Shown here piece by piece: positions 11,801 through 25,400 of a stretch of 64,000 nucleotides of DNA. Below the pieces are notes generated by a model. It did no database searches. It had not been told where the DNA came from and saw nothing but the letters and a program-made list of their open reading frames with translations. Each line of letters begins with the position of its first letter. The first letter of the stretch is position 1. The stretch is from assembly GCA_037576195.1 (NCBI GenBank), contig CM075101.1:41974001-42038000 (forward strand), read 5' to 3'. The stretch comes from Phytoseiulus persimilis (lineage: Eukaryota > Arthropoda > Arachnida > Mesostigmata > Phytoseiidae). Position numbers and translations under genes: made by a program.

Positions 11801-14023
11801 CCCGCTGAAATGAATGCGGCCTTATCGGCGAAATCGCACCGAGTTCTCAAGGGATCCACATAGCTGCTGCAGGAGCTACTGTCGCTGCTGGCCATAACAA
11901 TAATCATTTGGGATTTCGTTATATTTTTCTCGCCATGTTTTTTCGTTATGTTTCCCTCTCCTTCTCGTTCCGAACGTGTTTTCCCCTGCACGCGCACAAC
12001 TCTGAACGACCCCGTTTGAACTTGAAGAGAATACTGAAGAAAGCGTCCAGAGGAATATCAACATATATTCCATAAGTCGGCTTCTTCCGCGCTCGCTCTC
12101 GCGCCACAAGAACTCGGCTTTCGAGGCACCCTGGAATTCGCATCTCTTCTCTTGAATGGTTTTCAAACGATCATCTGGAGCGGCTCGCGCTTACCAACTC
12201 TTTACAGAACAGTTCGAGTCCGCTGGATACACAGGAGTCCAAGAGGAACGCGTCGTTGACCTTCTCTGCCGAGCTCGGTCGTCCAGCTAGCTGCCCTGTC
12301 CGCCTACAGAACCGTCGGTCACTCAGTCAGCCGGCTGGACCGTCTGGTCGACCTATCGGGTTGACCGGTGATGGATTTTCGGACCAATTTCCACCACAAA
12401 GTTCTTTCTACTCGTATTTTTATCCACTGAGGAGATTCCTCCGCCGCTCCGCTCGCTTTAGACCACCTGCTAACTCTGAAGCGGTCTGAGGCGGACGTCG
12501 TGGGCTCTGATTTGATAAGTTCCGCGTTCTTGTGAGAAGAATGAGAGGGGGGAAGTTGCATTGTTGGCCAAGCACAAACTCCGCGAACGAAACTGCCGTT
12601 CTTTTGTTGCTATAGAGTGAGTACATGCAAATGTATATTCAGTACCATCGCTCTTGGCATCGAGGGATCTTTGGCATCGTCATTGACTACGGAGTTAGTC
12701 TAGACATGTGAAACTGGATTCCAGGATGGATAAGATGGCGAATGACATGGGATCGTGCCGATCCCCACAAGTTTTCCGACGTTTCACGGAAAGCTCGGCG
12801 AATCTCGCTTTTGTGACCGAGACCCCTAACATCAGTCCGTCCCTTCACGGTCGATTTTTGTGGCATGTTAGGTGGTCGGACATTCACCGGGTCGAAAGCA
12901 AGCCACAGGAATGGGGAGGGGAGCGATCATCCCGCGCTCGTTCCCCCGCTAGGGACGAATATGGATATTCGAGTAAAGTTGCCCGGTCAACTTGGTGGTA
13001 ACTTCGAGCAGCACTGTTTGCCAGCTGTTACCTCGTCGCCGCCGCTCTGGCCGTCGTCGGCCGGCTGGGAGCACAAGACGTGATAGAAAATCATTACCAG
13101 CTACCCGGACGGCTTGCAGGACAGCTTACCGGATAGCTGGCTGGCGGGACGATAGCGAGCATGCTTCAGATTTAGCTGCCCGATCACATGAGGGACGAGT
13201 TTTTGTGCTACGTGACACCCTATCCGCAGATGGCTCAAGCACGTGGCTTGTTCCTGTCGGTGGTCTTGTTCAGGAGGCCCGTTGTTGATATCGCCTCCGA
13301 ATCGGGTGCTGTCGTTGAGGGCGTATGATGTCATCATCCCCGTTGAGAGAAGCCCCCGCTTCTCATTCTGTTTCTTCCGGGTTCCCGTGTGACCTTCGTG
13401 TTCCTGTCCTCTCTTGGCTCTCACGGATAGCTTCGGCGCTCGGTCGCGCCCTCCATCCATTGCGCGCTTTTTCGCGAATCGCGTATCGCCGCCGCGCAGA
13501 GTTCCTCGGGACCTCCCGTGGGCACGCCGGGAGGGGCGGAGGAGTCGCGGGAGCCATCGATCAATGCTCGTCGATTCAACAACTGTTAAAAGTTTGTTGG
13601 GCAGGAAAAAAAGATGCGTCTCCGGCACAAGACTAACTGGATAGCTGTCCGGCGCACAGCAAATACCATCGGCGAGCAAGCGGAGGGTATTGTTCGAGGC
13701 GAGCATTCAGCCTGAAGACCATTACCGGCCGAGTCATTTTTCTCCGGGCGGCGAGCTCTGCGAATCCTTTCGTCTGCTCGGTTTCGCTCCTTGACAAACG
13801 CACTCCTTGCAAAACAGCCGCAGCTGCTGGTTTGATCGTTTGTTCGTTTTTCCATCGTCGTGCCTAAGTTTCCCGCTAGGTTTCCTCTCAGAGTGGGTTG
13901 TGTTTCAAGCTCAGACTGGGACTCCACCGGAGTCGCCAAGGAAATGTTGCAATAATCCATCTGTTTCCTCGTCTCGCGACCCAACAAGGAAACTAATTCG
14001 TTGGCAAGCTGTTCGGAGGACCC

Positions 14024-14041
14024 GTCAGTCAGTCAGTCAGC
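14024..14041. repeat. (GTCA)4 tetranucleotide tract
   Basis: Four perfect GTCA units followed by a partial unit. Confidence 0.95.
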
Positions 14042-15848
14042 TTACACGTTTGTCAAACATCCGAGCGGGCATTCCAGTCGCGCTCGGAGCGCGTCGGTTC
14101 TGCAGCCAGTCCGCGCACTTGAGGACGGGGGGCACGCGGCAGCAGAGCAACATAGAAGAGCGCCACGTAATTAAAAGTTATTCCTCGAAGACTTCGAGCC
14201 GGGCTTTGATCTCTCCTCGGAGGCGTTGGTAAGACGAGGCTCCGCAGGACGGCGAACAGGGAACCGGGACCGCGGCGGGAGGGGTGGGGAACACTGCGCA
14301 GCAGGAGACGACGGCAAGTGCAGTTGCGAATTCCTCCGTGGCGGCATGAACAAGTTAATCGCAAGAGACTCCGAGGAGCAGCGGCGACTGCCAGAGTAGT
14401 TTTTGATGAGCACGGCGCAGAGAGCGATTTCATGCCCACGACCCGCTGTGGCGACTCCCGCGGCCTGACGAACCTCTTCATCAAGCGGTTTCCTTGCCGA
14501 CTGCGTGGAATGGCTCCTGCCCTTGGCAGCGCGGTTATTGCGACGGGTGCCGTACCGACCGACGCTGGCGACGGCAGTTGTTGTTGTAGACACACTAAGT
14601 TGTCACGGCCCCGGAGGCGAGCTCTCAGCTGATCGGTCCAATAGCAGACTAGCGACATCACTGCCGGTTTGCCTACTTGCCCCTGGCCGTCAAACAGAAT
14701 GAGCAAAAAAGGAGAACTTGGGGCTTTCGGCACGTGAGCGGCGCCTGTTAGCGCTCGACTCGTCGCGCGCGAAACTTGTTCGTCGACGCGTTTCCCCGGG
14801 CTGTCGTCCGCGGAACTTCGCGAGCTCGGAGTCGACGGCATCAGAAACAACAAGCAGCCAGGGCCCAGCGAAACGGAGATGGCTTTCTCTAGAGGCTTCT
14901 TCAAATATCGGCGACCGTGCGCTCCTGCTCACTCCAAATCGTTCACCTCCCCGTTCAGTCCTAACGGGTCGACCCGCCGGCGAGCTCGATTCATCTATCG
15001 ATCGGGCCATCGAGCGTGTCTGGCCCAGGACCTTCCGATGTGGCGGTCGCACCGAGACCCAAGGCCCAGGACGAACGACGCATGTGGGGCTAATGTAGGT
15101 CTAACGACTCTTTGAGCGGGCATAAATATTCATAACTCTCGCACTTCCCCATCGCCGCAATATCTATGCCGAAAGCCGGCGTGGAGGGAGGGCGTGCACT
15201 TAACCACTTATGGTCGATGGGGGATTCTTCCGCGTTTTCTCACTTTTGAGTTGGTAGACGAGGTTGCACTCTCCCTCTATTTCGTCAATCCCCCTCTCCC
15301 CCGCTCGTCGTCCGTCTTCAGTGGGGAATCCGTGTAAGGGGTACCGGGGCGACGGGGCCGTGCTTCCATCAAAAGGCTGCTGCTGCGGAGCGAAGGAAGG
15401 AAGGAAGTCATGAATGGCATTTTTAAGAAGGCATAACGAGAGCTCGATGCAACAGGAAAGGGAGATGGCCCAGGACGCCACCATTAGGAATTGGTCTCGT
15501 CAGGAACTGCACACTTCGAATTCAAAGCGCGAGCCCCCGACGGGTCTCCACTCGGTTCCTTGTCGCTGTTCCCGTGGCTTTCGCTCGTCCTACCGCAGTT
15601 GTGACGACGCCGCCGTAGACGTCGACGCCTCCCCCGCTGCGCATATGTGTGCAAGTGCCTCCGGAATCGATTGCGATTTGGTGCAACAAGCACCGCCGAG
15701 ACCAACTTGGAGGACTAGTTTTCGCCCACACAACGGGCGAACACGACTGGCGTAATAAGACAGCGAAGCCAGTCAACCGCTTCGAACGCAAAGCCAACCA
15801 ACTAAACGACGATCAGCCAACCCAAGCAAAGCGTAACCTGCGCATAAC

Positions 15849-15911
15849 GACGTCAGCCTCAAACTCCGACTAATTGACGTCTATATATACTACCACTGCC
15901 TGCCTGCCTGC
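15849..15911 (+). promoter_or_regulatory. Promoter-like patch: two TGACGTC motifs and TATATATA
   Basis: GACGTCA (15849-15855; TGACGTC on the - strand) and TGACGTC (15875-15881) resemble CREB/ATF-type elements in opposite orientation. The second is immediately followed by TATATATA (15882-15889), then a CTGC repeat (15897-15911). A transcript starting about 30 bases past the TATA motif would begin near 15.91-15.92 kb. No coding exon is recognisable downstream, so this could be an enhancer, an antisense promoter or chance. Confidence 0.2.
15897..15911. repeat. (CTGC)n tetranucleotide tract
   Basis: Three to four CTGC units directly downstream of the TATATATA motif. Confidence 0.9.
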
Positions 15912-18900
15912 TAGCAGCCCGCGACGGACCCGCCAGCATCCACTCCTCCGGAGCGACCCGAACTCAGTGGGTGGCGGGCGGGCGGGCAGCTTCTGCGGCA
16001 AGCGCGCGCCGAAGAGTCACGCCGAGAACCACCAGCAAGCCAAGCATCGTGGGGAGGAGTCTACTATCAGAAACTTTTCGCTTTTTCCCCCGCCACAATA
16101 ATGTTGCAAGCCAACCGAAAGCACTCGATGATGTCCTCCAACTTGGAACTTCGAGGTGAACGGTTCCCGTGTGCAGGAAGTGTGGGACGGAGCTAGAACC
16201 GTGGTTCTCGAAGCCTCCATGCATCGGCCACCGTCCAGGGCGCCGCTTTGCAACATCAGAGTCGCTCCCAGACGAGAAGTTTCTCTGATTCCGGGCAGCA
16301 TACCCGATCTGATCCGTGAAGGGATCCGAAACAAGAGAATCCAGCGCGGGCGGAGGGACGGGAAACAAGAGGAGAGAAAGATGCTCAGAAGTCTTGAATA
16401 CACGACGAGGCAACGGCGGGAGTTGCGTGCGTGCGTGCCCGCGTGTGTCCGGCCTGCTCCCAATATACATGCTAAGTAGGCACATCTGGTCGAATGGTAA
16501 CCTATTTCGATTAATGTCTCCGGCCGCAGGCTATTCGACCTGACCGCCGAACGTCCAACCACCGAAACTATTTGGATGGATGCCCGAGCCATGAGAACAT
16601 GTTAACAACGAAAGCCCCTCCACCACCATCGGAATCCCCCTCGAAACTTGCGAAACGAGAGTGAGCTAACATCTTTTTGGGGCGTCGGACTTCGATGATC
16701 CATGAGGTGCTGACTTGCAATACGTGCCCCGGCCAACCACTCCGGGATAATGTATCTTTTGGCCTGGGCTTTCCTCGGGGGCTCCTTTCGTTGGCAAAGG
16801 GCGGCCGGCCGCACCAAGTGACCTAACCCCGTCGTCACCTTGCTCTGGAGCTCAACTCGCCTCTTGGCTTAGTTGCTTCGTGCGGTTTTGAGTCGAAACT
16901 GCACAGCCTGGATATCACAGCTGGTTGCTGGACCGCCTCCGGTCGGGGTTCGCGTCCCCGTGAACGTTGGCGATGCCGACTCGGACCCAGCCGAACCAAA
17001 TCCAGAAAAGCTGATTGGTATGCAGACCACCACGCGTACCGCTTGGGACTGATTGCAGCCGAAGACTGGTTTGTTTGAACACCACGGAAGCTCGGCGTCT
17101 GCCCATTCGTCGGTCTTCCGGGTCGGTTTTCCCTTCTCCCGCTGGACCGTGCTGTCCTTCCGTTTCGACGCACTCCGGATGACGTCGAATCACTGGGGAT
17201 ATCAATTTTTCGCACTTCGGGCTCTCGGAGCGACGTTGCACGTAGCCGGTGATGGCCGCGCGGCGCGGGACAGCGCCTTCATGGCCACCTGACTGCAAGG
17301 TGCCACGATTGATGTCTTCAACAACAACGCAAACTCATTTGGAGTACCGCCAGCAGGATCGGATACGATAACGCTCACAGCATGCACGTCGTTCCCATGG
17401 CTTCTAGCAGTCTGTGCGATACCAGCAATCTCGAAAACTCACTCCAACTGACCGCAGCACAAGCGCTCTATCGAGCTCGAGTGGTCGACACTCAGAAAAA
17501 AAAAATCAAACCTTGGCGCCCGCTTTCTAGTCCGACGAATGAATGGACGTGCAAGAACGCGCCATGGGGACCGGGGGCCCGGGGTTCGCTACGGAGGAAA
17601 CTACAATAAGCTGCCGCGGGAGATGGAGCCAAGTCGGTCGTTGACGGAGTTTTGTATGTAGAGTGCGTGATGCGGAAGATCGTGAGAGCTCATTGCTTTG
17701 ACGGCTCGCGATGTTTGTTCTGACGATCAGCCCTGGCGGCTGTGACTCATTGACCGCAGCTTAGGCTCCCTCACGGGCGGACAACGACGACGCCGCCGCC
17801 GCCGAACGAGCTCCTCACCGGCCATAAATCGTTTTTACGAACTCCACCGGCTGCTTTTCGAAGCGAGCGCTCGTTTTGCTTTTTCAGACACTCTCTTGGA
17901 AATTCCATCGTCGATGCGCCGTTCGCACTTCGGCTCTCCTCTGAATACCGAGCGTTTTTTTTCTCTACTTCTTTCTACTTTCCTCCGCTTATCCGGCTCG
18001 CCGTGGGCTTGGCCCTTCGGACGATGCATCGCTTTGCCTCCAGCATGCATTCTGGTTGACAGAAGGGAAGGGATCCGAACCGCCCCCACGCTTCTTCTGA
18101 CAACTCCTGACGCGCGAACCGACAGCATCTTCCGTGGACGGACGAAGTTCTCGAGCAGGCCGAGGCCTTTCTCTCTCCCTGCACCGCCGTGCCGGACAAC
18201 CGCAGAACACGCTCTTCGCGAAAAGGACGACGAGAAATCAGGGGGTGAACTCGGGAGAGTGGGAAGGCTCGCTTGACGGGATCGGGCGCAACGACTCACG
18301 TTCATAGGCTCCGAGGCTCCGAAGTTTTTGAATTTTCGCGCTCTTTTGTGGAGATCGGCAGTCGGACAGACGGACGGATGAGAAACGCCACCGGACCACG
18401 GGGAAAAGTTCGGCTCGGAGAACAGATGACTTCGAGAAAAAGCGACGCGGTTCAACGAACTGCCACCGATTTGTGTATATTATTCTATATAGTTCTATAA
18501 TAGACGGCCTCGGACGGGAGCAATTTTGAACACACAACCGAACTCCATTGTCCGGTCGGGCCGGACCGGCGGAGCCCTACACTACGCCCGGCTGGCAAGT
18601 TGCTCGGATCGCCTGAAAGATGTAATTTTCCAGTAGTATCACTTCCAGCTCCCGGCAATTCGCTCTGCGTGCTCCGTTGTTGTTCTCAAGGGTATTAGCA
18701 GGACGCTCGTACGAAACTTGAGTTATGATGTTCCGCTGGCCCAGTCTCTCGGTAGCACATTCTTTTGGGAATGGGCATCTCCGCTCCGACAGCAGGATCC
18801 TCCGAGCGCCTCCGGAGCCACATCTGCCGGGAGACTGAGAAATTCCTGCGGTTTCATTTTTGCGAAGTCCCGCCACAAATGGATGGACCGCTCGTTCGTT

Positions 18901-19075
18901 GCGCAGTTGTTTTGTTTTTCCGTTTGGGTCTCTCGAGAACGGAGCCGACAGGGATTCGTAACCGGCTGGATCCGGGACTGAGAGGTCTCACAAGTGAAGT
19001 CTCGCTGTCGACCGGTCAGGATTTAGTGAGACGACACCCTTGGAATTGGAATTTCGCACGACGATTCAACGGAGA

Positions 19076-19110
19076 CTTAACTCACTTTCTTCTTCCTTTC
19101 AGGTGAGGAA
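19076..19110 (+). promoter_or_regulatory. Ratchet (recursive splice) site 2: 3'SS fused to 5'SS
   Basis: This is the best of the five. Branch-like TTAAC (A at 19080) precedes a 20-base tract (19081-19100) with a single non-pyrimidine, then CAG ending at 19102, then GTGAGG. Branch-to-AG distance is 22 bases, within the normal range. The frame after the junction stays open for 88 codons before TAA. The only nearby downstream donor I see is a weak GTACGT near 19358. Zero-length exon geometry supports recursive splicing; a genuine short exon starting at 19103 remains possible. Confidence 0.5.
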
Positions 19111-19798
19111 CGAAACGCAGCATACCATTTGTCAAACTGTCCCCGACGACGGCTTCCTCCGTCGAGAACCCATCAGCAAGCTTCATCTTCGTTGTTCGGT
19201 TTTTGAATTATTGAAACGTAGAGCTCCTTCGCGTACACGAGGTCTATTACCCACCTTTTTGTTTTCTGTCTGTTCATCAGCGTGGGAAACGCGATGCTGC
19301 ATCGGGAAGCTGGCTGGCTGGCAGGCTTGGGATTCGCGTTCTTCTCGCCGGCGGTTGCGTACGTAACCGAGCAGCTACTCGACGGCAGCTACACTATCGA
19401 GAGAGGAAGTTCCGTCTTCAGAGATGGAGTAATCCACTCGATTTGCGCCATTTGATCCGACAGCTCCAACATTCGATCGGGTTTGACGAGTTTTCGACGA
19501 TCCGGGAGGATCAAAGCCGAAAGGCCAATGAAAAACCTCGAAAACGTCGTCTCCGTCCGCTCGAGCGAGCGACCGTCCGTCCGTCAGACAGTCTTTGTGT
19601 AGCGTGAGACTGAGTGATGCCATGCTTACTTGATGCTGCTAGCCGCCTGGCTCACAGGGCATTGGACGGAGACTTACAGAAAAGTCAGTAGCTTTTTCGC
19701 TCCCTCTGTTTTCTTCTGACGACTTCGAAGTGGATGAGGGATTGTTGTTCTGTTCACAATGGACATTTACATCTGAACGTTCTGAGGTGCTGTGGTCT

Positions 19799-19799
19799 G

Positions 19800-19839
<40 letters not shown>

Positions 19840-19880
19840 GGACGGACGGACGGACTGACGGACAGACTGGCTGACTGAGG
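19799..19880. repeat. (GACA)10(GGAC)4 compound tetranucleotide tract
   Basis: About ten GACA units (19799-19838) pass into about four GGAC units (to about 19854) and then degenerate GACT/GACG units. This is the longest simple repeat of its class in the window. The shift from GACA to GACG fits point mutation within a slippage-prone array. Confidence 0.95.
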
Positions 19881-21657
19881 AACTGGTTGGCCGGTTCACG
19901 TCTGACGACGGTTTTCGGTGGACGCTACGTCAAGCCGAGGAACGACGGAGGAATCGCCGTGAGATGCCGATGATAAAGCATGCGGAGTTGAGAATTACTC
20001 GAAGTACAACACGTCTCCCGCGACTAAATGCTTTTACGTGTGTGCTCGTGTCGACAAGCCATTCGGGCGACAGAAGCGTGAGAATTCACCTGCGGAGGAT
20101 TATCCCACATTAGACGACCGTTCAGGAACGAAACCGTATGCGCGTGCTTAATCTGTTGCCAGTTCGAGCGACAATTACATCCCTAGGGCAGCGCCGTCTT
20201 ATCTGGACACCGTTTCAATTATGTCGGCTCCGAGGTGCAGATAAGATTAATGTCTCAACTTGGCTTGCGGCCTCTCTCACCGCGTCGAAGCGATCGTCTC
20301 CGTAACGGTTCCGCTGCGCTGAAGCAGATGCGGCACGACATGAGACGGCGAGGAGCGACCGATCGATTGATTGCAGCTCGATTGGGACTCGACCGCTTCC
20401 CTTGACCGACTTCTGGAGTTCACGGCCGAAACTGGGAGCGGAATGGTGCGGGACACGAGAGATATGGTCCCCACTTGGATTCGGTCGTCAGCCGCGAGAC
20501 ATGGACGAGCGGGGCTCGATCGAGAGGAGAGCGCGGCCCGAGAATGGCTCCGGTCGTCGGCGGGTCCACCGTGCTTGCTGGTTGCCGACAGCCAGTTGGG
20601 AGGCAAGCTTGCCCCGCGCTCAGCGAGCCAAAGACACCGGCCAGACCCCTGCTTGACCGACGTGGTCGTCGTCGTCCTCCTCCTCTGATGGAGCCAATCA
20701 CGCGTCCGTGAGGGGGTTGCCGTGGTGTTGGCTCCGAGCGAACGCCATCTGGCCAGTGTTGTGACCCGTACAGCTTCAATTTCGTCGTCGGTTGCTTGCT
20801 CACTCCGCGATGGAGTGAGCAATGAAGCAAGAAAGCGAGCGGCCCGCTGACGGACTCGGAGCCGCGGCGAAATCCATCTCGCTCCGGATGTCTATCTATC
20901 CGTCGTCTTCGCTTCATTTTGAACAAAGATGGGAGAAATAAAGACGTAACACCGCAAGTGCTCTTGAAAGGGGGTGAGATCGACTGCTGCATGGGACCCT
21001 CGGCTCGGTGTCAGCTGTAGGCGGGCGGGCGAGCGAGCGGGCTACAGGGTGAGCGGCCCGATGCGCGAGCGAAGTTGTGTGCTTGCGTGTGAGTTGCGGA
21101 TTTAGTCGGTATTTGTGATGGATTTCTTGAGGGAGGAAAAGCTTTTGGCCCCCGGAATCTTCTTCGCCCGCCACTCGAACGCGTCTTGGCTTCCTACATA
21201 CAGAGCGAAATAGGGTTGCCCTCTCGTCAGCCCCAGGACGCGCGCATCGTTTCCGATGATAGCTCCAGCATCCAAATCTCTCAGACTGTAAGCACTCGGC
21301 ACTCGTTCGTGCTCGAATAGAATGGAGCTCCGACCCGAGCCTCTCCCGATTCGTCGAGCGTACGCCCGCCCTGTGGAAAAACAATAGCACAGAGGACACC
21401 GTGCCGCCATATTTTGTGCCGTTGCGTCCACCGATAGCTCGACGAAGGTATGGCGAACCCGAGTGGAGACTCTCGCGGCTAGCGGGAGCTGATGACGAAA
21501 TATTCCACGAAATGCCCGCAAACCTTTGCGATAAGTGTCTCGATTCCTCCGCCAGCGGAGATCCGAAAGATGGCGTCGAGGTTCATTGAGAAAAAAATCC
21601 CAATGGACGCGCAACTCTTCAGGCCTGAGCAATGGAACGAAGAGCTCGGAGGATGCG

Positions 21658-21668
21658 CCCCCCCCCCC
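21658..21668. repeat. Poly-C run (C11)
   Basis: Eleven consecutive C within a C/T-rich stretch. Confidence 0.95.
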
Positions 21669-22398
21669 TCCCTCCCAGCTTATCGGAAGCTTCCCCGTCG
21701 GGATGGTTCTCATTCGTCAGGAGCGTTATTACCGTAGAAGTCGCGGGGATTTTCGGGTCAAATCAGGACTTTCACGAGAGCGTGATGATCGTTCGGAAAT
21801 ACACCTGACAACGCTTCGCTGACAGTTTGGAGAAAGCCGAGTCAACGCGCGGCTCGTTTCGGGTCGCCCGTACCGGAGTCGCGTCGCGTCGACGGTCGCT
21901 GCCCGTGCCCATACTCGTCGCAGTCCTGGTGTATGTGGTCATTATCCAAGAACAAAAGCCGTAAGCACATTATGTGACGAGAGAGCAGCGGAACGCCACC
22001 GTAATAACTCAAGAGGAACACGACGAAGCCGCCAACAACAACACTTGAAAAGAGCATCATCGCAGCATTCTTCCAAATGGACGCGAAGCCACTGCGCGAC
22101 GGGCATATTCATACGAGGCATGGCCCATCTATCATTGTGAGGCACAAGCAGCGCCCGTATAAATTTGCGTAGACTTCTCTGGTTGGACGCAGTCACGGCC
22201 GAAAGCACGACCGTCGTCCGGATTCCAGATTGAACACTTTCATGTCTCGCAAAGGCCAGGCGCCATTAAAAAAGTACGGCAGCGGCAATTTTCGACGGGT
22301 ACTCAACGTAGACATTTGTACACAGGAGCGGGGCGCGGTCCACAGAATAAAGCGTCGATGACGAAAACGATGACTGTGGCGGTTCCAGCTAACCGCCC

Positions 22399-22443
22399 GA
22401 TGGATAGATGGATGAACGAACGGATGAATGGACGGACGGACGA
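22399..22443. repeat. Degenerate (GATG/GAAC/GACG)n tetranucleotide tract
   Basis: About eleven four-base units sharing GA, with GATG, GAAC and GACG variants. A similar GACG/GATG tract lies at 42297-42347. Confidence 0.85.
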
Positions 22444-25400
22444 GGCATCCAAGGCGGTATTCGCAGAACTGCCTGCAGTATCGAGCTACGAAAGTACCGA
22501 GGAGGCAAGTCGATCAAGGCTAGGAAAAAAAAATTCAGCATAAATGTCGATGGCGTATAGATTGATCTGGATCGATAATCACACCGGCGTCGCATGAGAC
22601 CGGTTCATAGTCGCCTTCATCTTCCACCAAACAGAAGCGTGGCACGAACTGGACTCTCTCCAATTTCGTTCGGAAGTGGTTTCTCGCCGGTACACCCTGA
22701 TCGTACGAGTTCGACGCTCGTCGGCTCGCTCTTCACGAGTTTCCGAAATCGACGACGGCACGACGATTTGTCGAGTCCCACTTAATACAACGATTAGGAG
22801 CGCGATACTGGAAGCGATACTGATGGCGGTGGTGGACGGTACGAGTTATTTCCTTCCCGCTCGTATTCCACTGTCGATTCTCCCTCTCGTCGTCTTTCTG
22901 GACGCGCTGCCTTCATCATGACGATTATTGATGGCCGGCGAGGCTTCTTTGGGAACTCCGGTCGGGAGATGTCACACGGCAGCCGGGCGAGCAGCGAAGT
23001 ACCCTCACGCGAGGTAATTGATACGGTTCCCTCGAGTGTGACAGCATAATCATGCGAAGGTCGAAGAGCAGCAGCTTCAGGAGCATCTGATGGTAGTGAT
23101 AGGGAAATGTCGTCACCGAAATGAAAGGGGACGGCGCGAGAGACGACCCGCGCGCTTGTCCGTCTTGCTGGGATTGTTCATTGTTCATCATTCTGAGCCA
23201 AAGTACTGAGTCGATGGCTGGATAAAGGGTGAACGAAATAGCGATCCGACCGACTGACCGACTGACGGACGGGCGAACTCGACTGACGGACGCTCGAAGC
23301 CATCCCGGCATTGTGTTTTCCCACAACGCCGGTGAGGGTGATCGTGATTGTACTGCTGCCGAGCGCCACAACCTCCTCCTACACCATCTGACATCTGAAA
23401 TCCATCACTTTGTGAGGCGTACAACAGCCAGCTGACACTTGGGCACACGCATTGTATAACCAGTGGTTAATATCGAACGGGGCGCCACTAGCAGTACCAT
23501 CACCAACAATGGCCCAAGCAATTCATTAGGGCAAAAGCTAATTACCAAAAGTGACATACGCCATCTGGCGCCGGCGCCGCCTCTGCATACCTCGTAAACT
23601 CTCCGCGATCTCATCCTCCGAGGGAAAGATGAGCTTCGCGCTCCTACAAAGGGAAAAAAGAGTGGAGCGTTTCAGTTCTGCAACGAGCTAACGCGGAGAG
23701 TTCGCCTTCTTGAAAGACGCACTCCGCCGGCGTCTCCTAGGCCCGCTCTTCCCGCCTTCTCCCCGGAGAGGATCACGCAGAGCATGCGCACCCACCAGCT
23801 GAGAACAGGAGTATTCTCCTGTAGGAGGCACTAGGAACACCAACCTCCTCTTCAAGGAGGCTACGCCGAGCGTGGCCCTGCACGGGAAGTGACGGCTATT
23901 TTCGTTGATCTTCTTCCCCCTCGCGAGGTGATATCGTTTTCCCAGCCCTCACACTGATGATCTCGTCGTTAGGGTTCAACGCCCCGTCGCGGAAGGACCA
24001 GCACACATCCTTCTTCTGTGTTTGCCGGTGATCGTGTGGCTAAACGACGCCGAGACAATCAGGTCAAGGATTTGGGTTATGGTTAGATGGCTCCTTCGGA
24101 TAAAGTGGTCAATATCGGTCGCCGTCCACAACATTGTTCCGAGTTTGACATGGCGTGTCGTGCTCTGGACCTCGATCTCGCTGGACAACGAGCTGGAGGC
24201 TACCGGCTCGCAGGTTGGACGGCGGGAGTTTTGGAGCCAGCGGCCTCCTGCTTTCCCGTGAGGCCCAAATCTTGGGTTTTATCTCACCGCGGAGATCATT
24301 CTCCTGAGTGGGGAACCGCCACGAGACCAATGCAACCAGAACAGTATTAGGAAACCGCGCGGAGGACCACCGAAACTATGGCATCCATGACGCGGATGAT
24401 GTTGGGAAGCTATTGCAGCATCAACGGGCCGAAACCTGCGGTAGCGATTGTTGCTCGAATTGATCACAAGCGAATTGATTTACGTCGACTGCGGGTAGCC
24501 AGCGATCTTGGCTGGCCGCCTTGCCGCCTAATTTATAATTGGCTCCCCGTGGATTTATCAACAAGATCGCGTCACGGAAAATCAGTCGGTTGTTCTGATC
24601 AGCCGATCTGAACCAAAGTTAACAACAGGAGAAAGGAAACGGCAGCCACGGTTCACCGGTCGGACGCCTTTCGGAGAATGCGTATCGGTCTACGGAGTTT
24701 TCTGTTGAGGAATTCGCTCTACATGATTTGTCGTAATCAATCGCGTATGCCTGCATTCCGATTTTTCTCGCGGACAGAAACGCGGTCACAACCGATGATC
24801 TCAGCGAGCTCTCGACTCCGGGTCACGGGATGACGTTCGGCGTCACGTTGAGCGAAAACGTCAAAGCGGCGGACTGGTTCTCAGCGCCGTTTCGCCTAAT
24901 CCATCCGTCCCAGTCGTACGAATCCGGATGGACTGCGTCGAGATTTTCGAAACCGGCACAAACTTGGATGACCGCAGGGTAAAAAGAGCATCTGACAGGA
25001 CCGACCGCCCACGCCAACAACAAACCGTTTGTCTCCGGAGTAGAGAAGTAAGATTAGCATGGATATCTAAGGCGGCCAGGATCCATGCGATCCGTGAGTC
25101 CAATCTCCTCCGCGAATCGTTGCCATCAATCTGGATATCTCTGATATTTTATCGGGAAACGCTCGGATTTCAGAGCAAAACGTACGGATCCGATCCTGAC
25201 ATTCAATCGTCGCTGAAAAGTTGAAAGCAATGATTCGATCGATGTTAGGACTTTCCAGTGAACACGATCGAGAAAATTGATGGAAGGAATCGCAGGAAGG
25301 CGACGCCGTTTCCGAGCTCGAAAATTAAAATGATTAGAATTGGCGTGACCGATTCGGAAAGCACTTCATCATTCAAACGTCGTGTGGCTCCTCGGTCCGC

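Larger units (their letters stand above)
7500..19102 (+). other. Non-coding, intron-like segment between ratchet sites 1 and 2
   Basis: About 11.6 kb with no recognisable gene. Open frames of 100-280 codons on both strands (for example 14053-14904, -) are Arg/Ser/Pro-rich, overlap one another and match no family I know. Visible items are a CA-rich patch around 7620-7680, C11 at 10718, an unpaired donor at 10703, TGCC and GTCA tracts at 11.8, 14.03 and 15.9 kb, and a promoter-like patch at 15.85 kb. Under the recursive model this is one intron step. Confidence 0.45.

Noticed and set aside
14053-14904. 283-codon open frame on - strand.
   Set aside because: Arg/Ser/Leu/Pro-rich, overlaps four other long frames, no motif.
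19799-19880. Could the regular repeat be a CRISPR array?
   Set aside because: Period of four bases with no spacers; it is a simple slippage tract in eukaryotic DNA.
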